Source of the DNA: an uncultured Spirochaetales bacterium
GTDB lineage: Bacteria; Spirochaetota; Spirochaetia; DTKZ01
Length of the DNA: 43,986 bases
Assembly (NCBI GenBank): GCA_937991975.1
Contig: CALKLC010000031.1
Coordinates: 1 to 43,986, forward strand
Direction: 5' to 3'
The translations under genes and the position numbers were made by a program. This document shows positions 17,454-24,764 of the stretch, piece by piece. Position 1 is the stretch's first letter. The number at the start of each line of letters is the position of its first letter. The notes beneath the pieces were generated by a model. It was not told the DNA's origin. It worked only from the letters and a program-made list of their open reading frames with translations, and ran no database searches.

Positions 17454-18167
17454 ATGAGGATATTAAGAAGGGTTCTTGGAATTGTGGGATGTATTTCCAT
17501 TTTACTGGGCGGATGCTCGGGAAGAACTTCTCAGAGTGACCAAACCCCATCCCAACCCGCCGCCTCCCAATCGCAACCTGAAGTGCAACCTCCAAATGTA
17601 ACTGCAAAGGAACCGAAGGTGCCCATGGTGGGAAAGAACGATGCTCTAAAAAAACCATCTCCCCATCCCCCTTCGATCGAAGGAAAGTCTATTTCCCTGG
17701 ATCCCCTATTTGGAGTGCCCACAAAACGAATTTACCCTATGGATTTCGAACTGGGGGCGCTTACCCCTGTGGATCCCGCAGTTCAGGATGCAGTAAGGGT
17801 GGTGGAAGAGTTCTTCGAGCGTATGCAAACAGGAAGGGCATTGAAAGAACTTCTCCATCCCGAATACCGGTGGTTTCTGGAAGGTGATCTGGAACAGTGG
17901 GAAGGAAAGCCGATTTCTTTCGGGGATATTCGATTTGGAACAGTGAAGGATTCTCCTTCGGGTGTAGTCGAGATTCCTTTCCGAATCATGAAGGAAGGAA
18001 AAAGCCTTACAGGCTCTATTCTCGTAGAAAAGAAAGAAACGGAATGGTATGTAGCCGACTTCACTCTGGACTGGAATGAACTCTCCTCGATGGGCACTCG
18101 CCAATCAGCCCAGAAAGGGGCCACCGAAAAAGAGAGATTCGATCCCTTTGCAGAAACTCGTCAATAG
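17454..18167 (+). CDS. Predicted lipoprotein of unknown function
   Basis: From ATG 17454 the protein has 237 residues and an ideal lipoprotein signal: MRILRR, a hydrophobic core, and LLGGC as lipobox with the lipidated Cys at residue 19. A low-complexity Ser/Gln/Pro linker (to about residue 70) tethers a globular domain. Residues about 110-225 (AVRVVEEFFERMQTG, EYRWFLEGDLEQW, then three or four strands ending EWYVADFTLDW) look like a small alpha-plus-beta fold of the NTF2/SnoaL type, but I cannot confirm this. The 18-base extension to ATG 17436 would spoil the signal peptide. The lipoprotein probably sits on the periplasmic or outer surface. The PilZ-like gene begins 43 bases downstream with its own -10. 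Confidence 0.82.
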   Translation: MRILRRVLGIVGCISILLGGCSGRTSQSDQTPSQPAASQSQPEVQPPNVTAKEPKVPMVGKNDALKKPSPHPPSIEGKSISLDPLFGVPTKRIYPMDFELGALTPVDPAVQDAVRVVEEFFERMQTGRALKELLHPEYRWFLEGDLEQWEGKPISFGDIRFGTVKDSPSGVVEIPFRIMKEGKSLTGSILVEKKETEWYVADFTLDWNELSSMGTRQSAQKGATEKERFDPFAETRQ

Positions 18168-18196
18168 GAAAGAATGATTTTTTTTCGGTTCTTTGC

Positions 18197-18202
18197 TATT
18201 AT
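18197..18202 (+). promoter_or_regulatory. -10 element of the DUF1577-like gene
   Basis: TATTAT, a five-of-six match to the -10 consensus, ends eight bases before ATG 18211. The -35 position (ATGATT near 18174) is poor. No ribosome site is present, so a leaderless or almost leaderless transcript is likely. Confidence 0.45.
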
Positions 18203-18210
18203 TTAAGTCG

Positions 18211-19452
18211 ATGAGTACAGCAGTATCCCGCATAGAGAAAGAATTCATCCTCAAATCCCTCTCTGAAAAAGCAGCACCGATGGAGATGCGGTACAGGAAC
18301 CATTGGATATCCTGTGCTTTGAAAGCAGTGAACCCCTCGGATATCGTATTGCGGTTCGTGGATATTCCCAAGGAACCTTTGAGAAGTGGGGAAAAGGTAG
18401 ATCTATTCTTCAAGTTCCGGGGAGCTCGGATGACTTTCCGTTCCCATCTGATAGCCTTTGATCAGGAAGAGGCAAGAGTGGCGTTTCCGAAGGGGATCTA
18501 CCGGGATCTGTCCCGCGGGTATGAGCGGGTTACCCCGCCGGGGGATGTAAAAATTTCTTTCCTCATTCAGGGGGAAAAAGTAGAGTTGAACTTTCCTAAA
18601 TCGGAAAATTACGACATTCCTGAAGAACCTGCCACAACGGCGAACTTCGATGCTTCGAAGATCACGAACCTTCTTCAAGCTTTCAGGGAGAAAGCAAGGG
18701 AACTAGCCTCGGAACACAAAATCGTGATGTTCCGGGAACGCAAGCCAGAAACCTTCGAAGAACAACTCATTGCTCACACAGGCAAGATCTTCCTCTACCC
18801 CCAGAGCATCAATACCAATATTCCAGAAAAGGATCTGATCCTCTCTGCAAAGATCCTGACCCAGGAAGAAGTGATCCTTTCCGAAACGAATCGGGGTAAA
18901 GAACTGTTCGACGTGCTCCAGACCATTGCCACGGTGAACAAAGAGAAGGAGCGAAAAGGGATCCTGCAGGAGTTGTACTGTCCCATCCTATTTCACCAGT
19001 ACGTGGTCGGCTACCTCTATTTAGTGATGTTCAAGGAGGGGGGCATCCGCTACACGCAAAAAGTGGTGGAGTTCGTAAGCCAGTTTGCCCGCCTGCTGGC
19101 CTACAGCCTCATGGTAAATGGGTATTTCAAAGGAGAACCGGTCAAGGAAAAAGTCGATGCAGCCGAGATCGTCGATATCAGTGCCTCGGGAATCCTATTC
19201 GCCCTCCCACGAGAACCGTACGAATCCCTATTTCAGTTGTTCATGGACCTGGAGTTTGCCCTGTACATAGGAGGGCGGAATCTTAAGATCGGAGGCCGGG
19301 TGATGCGGAAGTTCACCGATCAGACTCATCTATACATTGGAATCATGTTTCTCGATATCGAAGAAGCAGACCGGCTCTTTCTGATGGAGTACCTCTATGG
19401 TACTACAGAACTTCCCGACTTTTACCCCTCAGCGGAAGAATGGGATCTGTAG
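18211..19452 (+). CDS. DUF1577-like PilZ protein with an inserted GAF-like region
   Basis: This is a 413-residue cytoplasmic protein. Residues 1-130 resemble a YcgR-type N-terminal barrel and contain RGYER (102-106), which fits the RxxxR cyclic-di-GMP motif. Residues about 150-300 look like a GAF domain (LFDVLQTIATVNKEKERKG, then YCPILFHQYVVGYLYLVMF). Residues about 315-400 have the PilZ strand set with DISASG (322-327), matching DxSxxG. In ordinary PilZ domains the two binding motifs are some 20-35 residues apart; here they are about 215 apart. This arrangement resembles the spirochaete DUF1577 family. The frame is open from a TTG at 18193, but ATG 18211 follows a -10 closely. The gene overlaps the convergent PilZ gene by 31 bases. 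Expected role: nucleotide-controlled motility or envelope regulation, by inference. Confidence 0.78.
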   Translation: MSTAVSRIEKEFILKSLSEKAAPMEMRYRNHWISCALKAVNPSDIVLRFVDIPKEPLRSGEKVDLFFKFRGARMTFRSHLIAFDQEEARVAFPKGIYRDLSRGYERVTPPGDVKISFLIQGEKVELNFPKSENYDIPEEPATTANFDASKITNLLQAFREKARELASEHKIVMFRERKPETFEEQLIAHTGKIFLYPQSINTNIPEKDLILSAKILTQEEVILSETNRGKELFDVLQTIATVNKEKERKGILQELYCPILFHQYVVGYLYLVMFKEGGIRYTQKVVEFVSQFARLLAYSLMVNGYFKGEPVKEKVDAAEIVDISASGILFALPREPYESLFQLFMDLEFALYIGGRNLKIGGRVMRKFTDQTHLYIGIMFLDIEEADRLFLMEYLYGTTELPDFYPSAEEWDL

Positions 19453-19775
19453 AGGGAAAGAAGGGTATCGTATGCCATTTTCTTCCCTTCTTCGAGACAA
19501 TTCAATCGGGCTCCGATGCTGGTAAAGAGAGGATCTGTGCGAATCCATCGGATCTCGATCTCGGCTGTAAAAGGTTCGAATAGTGCATCTCCTTCCGGTA
19601 GGATTTTCACGGCGCAAACGTCGAGGGGATTCACCATGGGTTCGAAGGGAAGGGGAACATCGATCCGCATCCCCTGTTCGCTGATATCCCGGATATACGC
19701 AGGAACATCGGTAGCTTGAAAAATCAACTTCCCATAGCAGGGTTCTCTCTTTTCTTTTCTCTTATTTTGACCCAT
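19422..19775 (-). CDS. Single-domain PilZ protein
   Basis: This 117-residue protein has the PilZ signature in normal order and spacing: RKEKR near residue 5 (RxxxR), then DISEQGMRI near residue 29 (DxSxxG), followed by strands ending in SIGARLNCL and a C-terminal helix. PilZ domains bind cyclic-di-GMP and relay it to motility, adhesion or polysaccharide machinery. The open frame extends far upstream, but ATG 19775 starts the conserved part and has GAGGCGGGA before it. The start overlaps the end of the HATPase gene by 14 bases, so the two are translationally coupled. Its 3' end overlaps the DUF1577-like gene by 31 bases on the opposite strand. Confidence 0.85.
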   Translation of the reverse strand: MGQNKRKEKREPCYGKLIFQATDVPAYIRDISEQGMRIDVPLPFEPMVNPLDVCAVKILPEGDALFEPFTAEIEIRWIRTDPLFTSIGARLNCLEEGKKMAYDTLLSLYRSHSSAEG

Positions 19776-20349
19776 ACTTTGTTCCCGCCTCACTTTCAGG
19801 GATGTTTTCTGTATCAAATTGCTCCAATTCTGCAATGATATGCGTACCCACGATCGATGGATCTCCCCAGGGTCTTGGACGGCCTTCCCCGTCGACGAAC
19901 CGTAGGGTAAAATGGGGAAAAACTCGCTTTGCAATGAGGAGACCCATACCGAACCGTTTATTTTCATGGATCCTTCGATACTGAAGGAATGGATCGGCAT
20001 TCATGTTTTCCGGGATGTTTTTATCGAAAAGATTGTAAGGAAGCTTCTGGGGGTCGAATCCGCCCCCTTTGTCTTTTATCTCGATTTGAAGATTCGAGCC
20101 TCCCCCCTGGAGCCTGACCACAATCGGATCCTGTATTCCTCTTTCCTGATGGGCCCGGAGGGAATTGTTGATGAGTTCCAGCAAAGCGTATGAAACATGA
20201 TCTTTCCTATGCAGGTGGGGATGGAAAGAAATGGCATTCAGAACAGGAACGATCTGGTGAATTCTGCAATGGGGAAAGATCTTTAATCGCAGTTCGCGTA
20301 AGCGTTTTTTCTTGAATAGAATAGCGTATGTATTTTTCTGTGTTCCCAT
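19762..20349 (-). CDS. Orphan histidine-kinase-like ATPase (HATPase_c) protein
   Basis: This protein of about 195 residues contains a complete GHKL ATP-binding domain: N box YALLELINNSLRAH (near 55-68), G1 DKGGGFDP (near 93), G2 RFGMGLLIAK (near 131) and a G3-like VGTHI (near 170). It has no dimerisation/phosphoacceptor helix with a His, no membrane segment and no receiver. It may be an anti-sigma-type kinase or an ATPase that acts with the PilZ protein encoded next. Start choice is uncertain: ATG 20349 lies nine bases after a TATACT -10, whereas ATG 20379 and a TTG at 20412 lie upstream of that promoter. None has a ribosome site. Confidence 0.75.
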   Translation of the reverse strand: MGTQKNTYAILFKKKRLRELRLKIFPHCRIHQIVPVLNAISFHPHLHRKDHVSYALLELINNSLRAHQERGIQDPIVVRLQGGGSNLQIEIKDKGGGFDPQKLPYNLFDKNIPENMNADPFLQYRRIHENKRFGMGLLIAKRVFPHFTLRFVDGEGRPRPWGDPSIVGTHIIAELEQFDTENIPESEAGTKYGSK

Positions 20350-20471
20350 TTTCCATAGAGTATATATAAAAAGATCCATTTTTGCGAGGTGATTTTTTAG
20401 TTGTGGTGCCAAAATTGTGGCGGGGTAAAACGCTTCCCTATAAACCGTATTGTCTCCCCAGTTTTTTATAC

Positions 20472-20870
20472 TCAGGAAGAGGGTTTCAATTCTTCCGAGG
20501 AGAACTCCGGAGGAAGGGGAGTCGGTTTGCCTTCGCTATTCACGCAAAACCAGCTCACTTCAGCCGTTGCCAGTAGAGTATCTTCCCTAAACACTTCTTG
20601 CCTGAAGACTCCAAAAGCTCCTCGGAAACGGATCGGTTCCGTAACAATGGAAAGTTCATCCCCATAAAGGGCAGGCTGTTTATAGGTGATACACACACGT
20701 GCTACCACTAGTCCCAGACCTCCCTTTCGGAAAGCTGTGTAGTCGAACCCCAGGGCTTTCAAGAACTCCATTCGGGCGTACTCCAGATACTGGAGGTATA
20801 CTGCATTGTTTACATGTCCGTAGCTATCGCATTCATACGTACGTACTGTCAATGTACAGGTGTGTTTCAT
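20472..20870 (-). CDS. Acyl-CoA thioesterase, 4HBT hot-dog family (YbgC/FadM type)
   Basis: This 132-residue protein matches the 4-hydroxybenzoyl-CoA thioesterase family: VRTYECDSYGHVNNAVYLQYLEYARMEFL, with the active-site Asp in DSYGHVNN and the strand GLGLVVARVCITYKQPA. Such enzymes hydrolyse acyl-CoA thioesters in the cytoplasm; the chain specificity is not evident. Starting at ATG 20870 gives the usual family length. A weak GAGG lies ten bases before the ATG. The gene is divergent from tRNA-Met, whose promoter lies in the 65-base gap between them, and it runs on the same strand as the HATPase gene 120 bases downstream. Confidence 0.88.
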   Translation of the reverse strand: MKHTCTLTVRTYECDSYGHVNNAVYLQYLEYARMEFLKALGFDYTAFRKGGLGLVVARVCITYKQPALYGDELSIVTEPIRFRGAFGVFRQEVFREDTLLATAEVSWFCVNSEGKPTPLPPEFSSEELKPSS

Positions 20871-20887
20871 CTGTGCAACCTCAACTC

Positions 20888-20917
20888 TTGACAGAGATTT
20901 CGCCCTGTTGGTATAGT
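20888..20917 (+). promoter_or_regulatory. Promoter of tRNA-Met
   Basis: A perfect -35 TTGACA (20888-20893), an 18-base spacer and TATAGT (20912-20917). Transcription should start near 20924, some 12 bases before the mature tRNA. Confidence 0.7.
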
Positions 20918-20935
20918 TTCCCTGCTTTCAAGCAG

Positions 20936-21008
20936 GGTGGCGTAGCTCAGTCGGTAGAGCAAGCGGCTCATATCCGCTTGGTCAGGGGTTCAAGTCCCTT
21001 CGCCACTA
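20936..21008 (+). tRNA. tRNA-Met (CAT), elongator type
   Basis: A full cloverleaf can be drawn. Acceptor GGTGGCG (20936-20942) pairs with CGCCACT (21001-21007), with a G-T first pair. The D stem is GCTC/GAGC, the anticodon stem AGCGG/CCGCT has loop CTCATAT giving anticodon CAT, and the T stem AGGGG/CCCTT has loop TTCAAGT. The discriminator is A21008 and no CCA is encoded, so CCA must be added after transcription. It lacks the C1-A72 mismatch and three G-C pairs of an initiator. A tRNA-Ile with lysidine at C34 cannot be excluded by eye, but the body resembles elongator Met. Its last three bases form the stop codon of nrdG on the other strand. Confidence 0.93.
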
Positions 21009-21710
21009 GTAATCCAAAACTTGTCCTTCTCCTCGAATGCGGCAGGGGATTCCCGCCGCCAGGAACTGGTTTTTTACCTCCCGTAAGAAAGAAGAAGGAT
21101 AGGGGGCTACACGAGTCTTATAGTTCGGATCCAGGGTATGATGGAGCCGAACGCCCGTTAGAACTACCTGCATCCCTCCCTTCAAGTAAGATGCCCACTC
21201 TCTAGCATCGGAGAGGTCGAAGATCTCTGGTGCCACTGTGATACGAAACTCATGGGCAATGTCTCGATGCATGAGAATATGGGCCGATTCCTGCACCCAG
21301 GCACCCATTTCTTTGCTTCCCCCTACAAGGGGGTATTTGTCTGGAGAGGTTTTTACATCCATCGCGATGTAATCTGCCGGAAGTGTTTCCAGGATCTCCG
21401 GTTTGGTACCGTTGGTATCCACCTTCACCTTGTACCCCAGCTTGTGGATTTCATCTATCAAAGTAGGTAGTTCGGGAACAAGGAGGGGCTCTCCGCCGGA
21501 AATGCACACCCCTTGCAGGATGGATCTCCTCTTTTCGAGGAATGGGAGGATGGTTTCCCAACTCTCCATCCCTTCCGGTTCCGGGCCCTCTACCAGTTCC
21601 GGGTTGTGGCAGTAAGGACACCGCAGGTTACATCCCCGAACGAAGAGAACAGCGGCGACGAATCCCGGATAGTCGATGAGGCTCGTTTTTTCTAAAGCGA
21701 GTCGGACCAT
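21006..21710 (-). CDS. nrdG: Anaerobic ribonucleotide reductase activating enzyme NrdG (radical SAM)
   Basis: The 234-residue protein has the radical-SAM cluster CNLRCPYC (27-34, CxxxCxxC) in FVRGCNLRCPYCHNPELV, then CISGGEPLL (SAM binding) and VDTNGTKPE. This is the longer NrdG type that pairs with bacterial class III reductases. It uses a 4Fe-4S cluster and S-adenosylmethionine to form the glycyl radical. Here its target glycine lies on the separate protein encoded just upstream (21692-22171), whose last codons overlap this gene by 19 bases, which suits a dedicated pair. The stop codon TAG is read from the last bases of the tRNA-Met gene on the other strand. It is the last gene of the nrdR operon. 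Confidence 0.92.
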   Translation of the reverse strand: MVRLALEKTSLIDYPGFVAAVLFVRGCNLRCPYCHNPELVEGPEPEGMESWETILPFLEKRRSILQGVCISGGEPLLVPELPTLIDEIHKLGYKVKVDTNGTKPEILETLPADYIAMDVKTSPDKYPLVGGSKEMGAWVQESAHILMHRDIAHEFRITVAPEIFDLSDAREWASYLKGGMQVVLTGVRLHHTLDPNYKTRVAPYPSSFLREVKNQFLAAGIPCRIRGEGQVLDY

Positions 21711-22171
21711 TGTAAAGACAATCGCGGCTGCAAATCCTCCAATTGATCTACCGAATGGGCTTCATGGATGGGCCGGCCGTTTCTGTCGAAAAAGATTACC
21801 GTTGGAGTAGACAGGACCTGGTAGGTCTGGGCTTCCGACAATCCCTCCTCTGTATCCACATCCACCTGTTTCCCTGCCAGCTTAAGCTGGGAAACGTACT
21901 CTTTCACGGGCGGACAATTGGGACAGGTCTTTCGGTAGAAGTACCGGTATTCAGTGACTTCCCGGATGGACCGTTTTTCCGGATCTTCCTCCTTCGGCGG
22001 ATCAAAGGTTACCCGTAATCGGTATTCTTCTTTCTTTCCTTTGTTCCAGTTCCGGAGGGAACGGTAGTATCCCACGATGCGGGTGTACACTTCACATTCT
22101 GTTCCCCGCACCGATTCCAGTTGAGCCCTCAATTGGGCTAGTTCTGCATCTATTTCCTGTAAAGTTCTCAT
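21692..22171 (-). CDS. Detached glycyl-radical domain of class III RNR fused to a thioredoxin-like domain
   Basis: This 159-residue protein begins with a charged helix (LQEIDAELAQLRAQLESV, 4-21). It then carries CEVYTRIVGYYRSLRNWNKGKKEEY (26-50), which is the motif normally found at the very end of NrdD; Gly34 corresponds to the radical glycine. From about residue 72 there is a redoxin fold with KTCPNCPP (Cys83 and Cys86 as the active pair) and the cis-Pro segment STPTVIFFDRNG. So the radical segment and the likely reductant for the reductase are on one chain. The start is firm: AGGGGGAG lies eight bases before ATG 22171, 18 bases after the nrdD stop. This is a proper gene, not a frameshifted nrdD end. 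The closest known comparison is the redoxin-using NrdD group with a NrdH-like partner; the fusion itself I do not recall. Confidence 0.82.
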   Translation of the reverse strand: MRTLQEIDAELAQLRAQLESVRGTECEVYTRIVGYYRSLRNWNKGKKEEYRLRVTFDPPKEEDPEKRSIREVTEYRYFYRKTCPNCPPVKEYVSQLKLAGKQVDVDTEEGLSEAQTYQVLSTPTVIFFDRNGRPIHEAHSVDQLEDLQPRLSLQWSDSL

Positions 22172-22189
22172 GTCTATGCTCCCCCTGGT

Positions 22190-24283
22190 TTATTCAGCAT
22201 TGATCAAAATTAGTTCACGTTCTTTTTCCAGATCCCGGATCTTCCTTTGCAAAGCTTCCTTCTGTTCTGCCTCGCACCTGGGGCAGGTAACGTGTTCTCC
22301 CGAAAGGTACCCGTGCACCGGGCAAATAGAGAAGGTCGGTGTGATGGTGAAGTAGGGAATACGGTAATTCTCCGCTATGGCTCTAACCAGATTCCTACAA
22401 GCTCTCCAATCCTCGATCGCTTCTCCTATAAGTGCGTGGAAGACTGTCCCCCCGGTGTATTTCGTCTGGAGTTCTTCCTGATGATCCAGTGCATCGAAGA
22501 TATCCATGCGATAGTTTACCGGGAGTTGGGTAGAGTTCGTATAGTAGGGTTCCTGTTCGCCGGCGGTGATGATATCTGCAAACTTCTCTTTATCGTGTTT
22601 TGCCAGCCGATACGAGGTGCTTTCTGCGGGAGTGGCTTCCAGGTTAAAGAGGTCTCCCGTATCGGTTTGATAGAGCACTAACCGTTCCCGCATGTGATCG
22701 AGAATCTCGAGAGCGAACTGTTTTCCTTCTGGAGAAACGATGTCTTTCCCCAGGAAGTTCAGTAAACACTCGTTCATTCCACAGATGCCGATGGTGGAGA
22801 AATGGTTGTTAAGGTTTTGAAGGTACCTTCTTGTGTAGGGGAAGAGCCCTGCCTCCAGAAGCCGGCTGATCACTTTTCTTTTGATGGTGAGGGATTCGGC
22901 AGCCAGATCCATCAGGTAGTCCAACCTCTGGAAAAAGTCCCTTCGGGACTCTGCCAGGTACCCGATCCGGGGTAGATTGATGGTTACCACTCCGATGGAT
23001 CCGGTGAGTTCGTCCGATCCAAATAGTCCTCCGCCCCGTTTCCGTAGCTCGCGCTTGTCCAGCTGCAACCGGCAGCACATGGAACGAACATCTCCTGGCC
23101 GAAGATCCGAATTTAGGAAGTTCTGGAAGTAGGGAGTTCCGTATTTGGATGTCATCTCGAAGAGCAGACGGGCATTCTCGCTTTCCCAATCAAAGGTGCA
23201 GGTAATGTTATAGGTGGGAATCGGGTACTGGAACCCCCGTCCATTGGCGTCTCCCTGAATCATCAGTTTTATGAAGGCTCTGTTGATCACGTCCATCTCT
23301 TTCTGGCAGTCACCGTACGTGAAAGAAGCAGGTTTCCCGCCTACGATGGCGGGCTTGTCTTGTAGATCGGGGGGTACCGTCCAATCGAGGGTGATATTCG
23401 TGAAGGGAGCCTGGCTTCCCCAGCGGGAAGGAGTGTTCACCCCAAAGACGAAGCTCTGGATACATTGGGTAACTTCATCCTCCTTCAGCCCATCCGCTTT
23501 CACGAAGGGGGCCAGGTAGGTGTCGAAGCTGGAAAAGGCCTGTGCACCAGCCCACTCGTTCTGCATGATGCCGAGAAAATTTACGATCTGCTGGATCAAT
23601 GTAGAGAGGTGACGCGCCGGTCTGGAAGTGATCTTGTCAGGCACTCCTCCCAGTCCTTCTTCTATGAGCTGACGCAACGACCAGCCGGCGCAGTACCCGG
23701 AGAACATGGAAAGATCGTGGATGTGAAAATCTGCATTTCGGTGGGCTTCGGCGATCGGTTCGGGGTAGATGTTCTTTAACCAGTAGTTTGCGGTGATGGT
23801 ACCGGAGTTGTGGAGAATGAGACCTCCCAGTGAAAAATTGACATTCGCATTCTCATTCACCCTCCAGTCTGTCTGGTTCAGGTACCCGTCCATCGTACTG
23901 TTGATGTCCAGCATCAATTTCTGCGTGTCCCGCATCACCTCATGCCGCGCCCGATACAGGATGTATGCTTTGGCAATATCCACCTGCTTTGCCTCGATCA
24001 GAACGGTCTCCACCAGGTCCTGGATTTCTTCGATGGCAGGGGCAGAATTGGGGTGCCTGCTTTTCATGAAATCCTTCAGTTTGTTTTCCACTTGCCGGGT
24101 CAATCCTTCGGCTAACTCGGGATCCTCCTGGTTCCGCACTGCGCGGATCGCCTTGTGGATAGCGTTGAAGATCTTCTCCCTGTTGTACTTCTCCAGAGTA
24201 CCGTTTCGTTTCACCACGAAGCGGATACCCACAGATGCAGGATTTTCCCGAACACCACTGGCTTTCAACCACTGAATACTCAT
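22190..24283 (-). CDS. nrdD: Anaerobic ribonucleoside-triphosphate reductase NrdD lacking its glycyl-radical segment
   Basis: The enzyme makes deoxyribonucleotides without oxygen. The 697-residue chain has an N-terminal ATP cone (about 21-112, VKRNGTLEKYNREKI), and a catalytic body with FHIHDL, WAGAQAFSSFDTYLAPF, SMCCRLQLD (401-409) and GSIGVVTINLPRIGY. Near the end lies ITPTFSICPVHGYLSGEHVTCPRC (zinc site C654, H657, C667, C670). In ordinary NrdD proteins the radical-bearing EVYSRVVGYYRP segment follows at once. Here the chain instead ends in a charged helix (EALQRKIRDLEKERELIL) and a stop. The missing piece is the next gene. Enzyme function probably needs both chains. It overlaps nrdR by ATGA and is read from the nrdR promoter. 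Confidence 0.95.
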   Translation of the reverse strand: MSIQWLKASGVRENPASVGIRFVVKRNGTLEKYNREKIFNAIHKAIRAVRNQEDPELAEGLTRQVENKLKDFMKSRHPNSAPAIEEIQDLVETVLIEAKQVDIAKAYILYRARHEVMRDTQKLMLDINSTMDGYLNQTDWRVNENANVNFSLGGLILHNSGTITANYWLKNIYPEPIAEAHRNADFHIHDLSMFSGYCAGWSLRQLIEEGLGGVPDKITSRPARHLSTLIQQIVNFLGIMQNEWAGAQAFSSFDTYLAPFVKADGLKEDEVTQCIQSFVFGVNTPSRWGSQAPFTNITLDWTVPPDLQDKPAIVGGKPASFTYGDCQKEMDVINRAFIKLMIQGDANGRGFQYPIPTYNITCTFDWESENARLLFEMTSKYGTPYFQNFLNSDLRPGDVRSMCCRLQLDKRELRKRGGGLFGSDELTGSIGVVTINLPRIGYLAESRRDFFQRLDYLMDLAAESLTIKRKVISRLLEAGLFPYTRRYLQNLNNHFSTIGICGMNECLLNFLGKDIVSPEGKQFALEILDHMRERLVLYQTDTGDLFNLEATPAESTSYRLAKHDKEKFADIITAGEQEPYYTNSTQLPVNYRMDIFDALDHQEELQTKYTGGTVFHALIGEAIEDWRACRNLVRAIAENYRIPYFTITPTFSICPVHGYLSGEHVTCPRCEAEQKEALQRKIRDLEKERELILINAE

Positions 24284-24759
24284 GTTTCCTCCTCTCTGGT
24301 AAAACTTGTACCGAGGGACTCGATCTCCCGTATGAACTCATCCACATCGGAGAATTTACGGTACACCGAAGCAAACCGTACGTACGCTACTTTATCCAGA
24401 TCGTGCAGTTTGTTGAGGACCATTTCTCCCAACTGGCGGGAAGACACTTCATGGGTCGTTTTCCCCAGCATGGCTGCCTCATCTTCGATCTGGTTGATCA
24501 GTTCCTCGATCGTGTTCTGGGATATGTTTCGTTTTTCACATGCCCTCTGGATCCCCCGTTCCAGTTTGCCCCGATCGAACGGTTCCCTCCGACCGTCGGA
24601 CTTGATGACCATCAACTGTTTTTCTTCGATCCGTTCGTAGGAGGTGAAACGGTAACCGCAGGAAATACATTCCCTTCTCCTTCGGATACTTTCTCCCCCC
24701 GCTAATGTACGGGACTCCAACACTTTATCCTCTAAACTACCGCAATGCGGGCAACGCAT
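24280..24759 (-). CDS. nrdR: Transcriptional repressor NrdR
   Basis: NrdR represses ribonucleotide reductase genes when dATP is plentiful. The 159-residue protein starts MRCPHCGSLEDKVLESR, with the zinc ribbon CPHC near residue 3 and CISCGYRF near residue 37, followed by an ATP cone (VIKSDGRREPFDRGKLERGI) and the usual C-terminal helices. Length is typical. It heads the operon nrdR-nrdD-redoxin-nrdG; its stop overlaps the nrdD start by ATGA. A near-perfect NrdR box lies between its promoter and ATG 24759, so it should repress its own operon. Confidence 0.95.
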   Translation of the reverse strand: MRCPHCGSLEDKVLESRTLAGGESIRRRRECISCGYRFTSYERIEEKQLMVIKSDGRREPFDRGKLERGIQRACEKRNISQNTIEELINQIEDEAAMLGKTTHEVSSRQLGEMVLNKLHDLDKVAYVRFASVYRKFSDVDEFIREIESLGTSFTREEET

Positions 24760-24764
24760 TTCTC

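Noticed and set aside
19776-20000. The longer 192-codon version of the single PilZ protein
   Set aside because: The extra 75 residues are the shadow of the HATPase gene, and the ribosome site and PilZ motif both point to ATG 19775.
20936-21008. Initiator tRNA-fMet
   Set aside because: Position 1-72 is a G-T pair and the anticodon stem lacks the three G-C pairs of initiators.
21692-22190. Split nrdD as a frameshift or sequencing error
   Set aside because: The small gene has its own AGGGGGAG ribosome site and ATG, the two frames are separated by a proper stop and 18 bases, and it continues into a complete thioredoxin-like domain.
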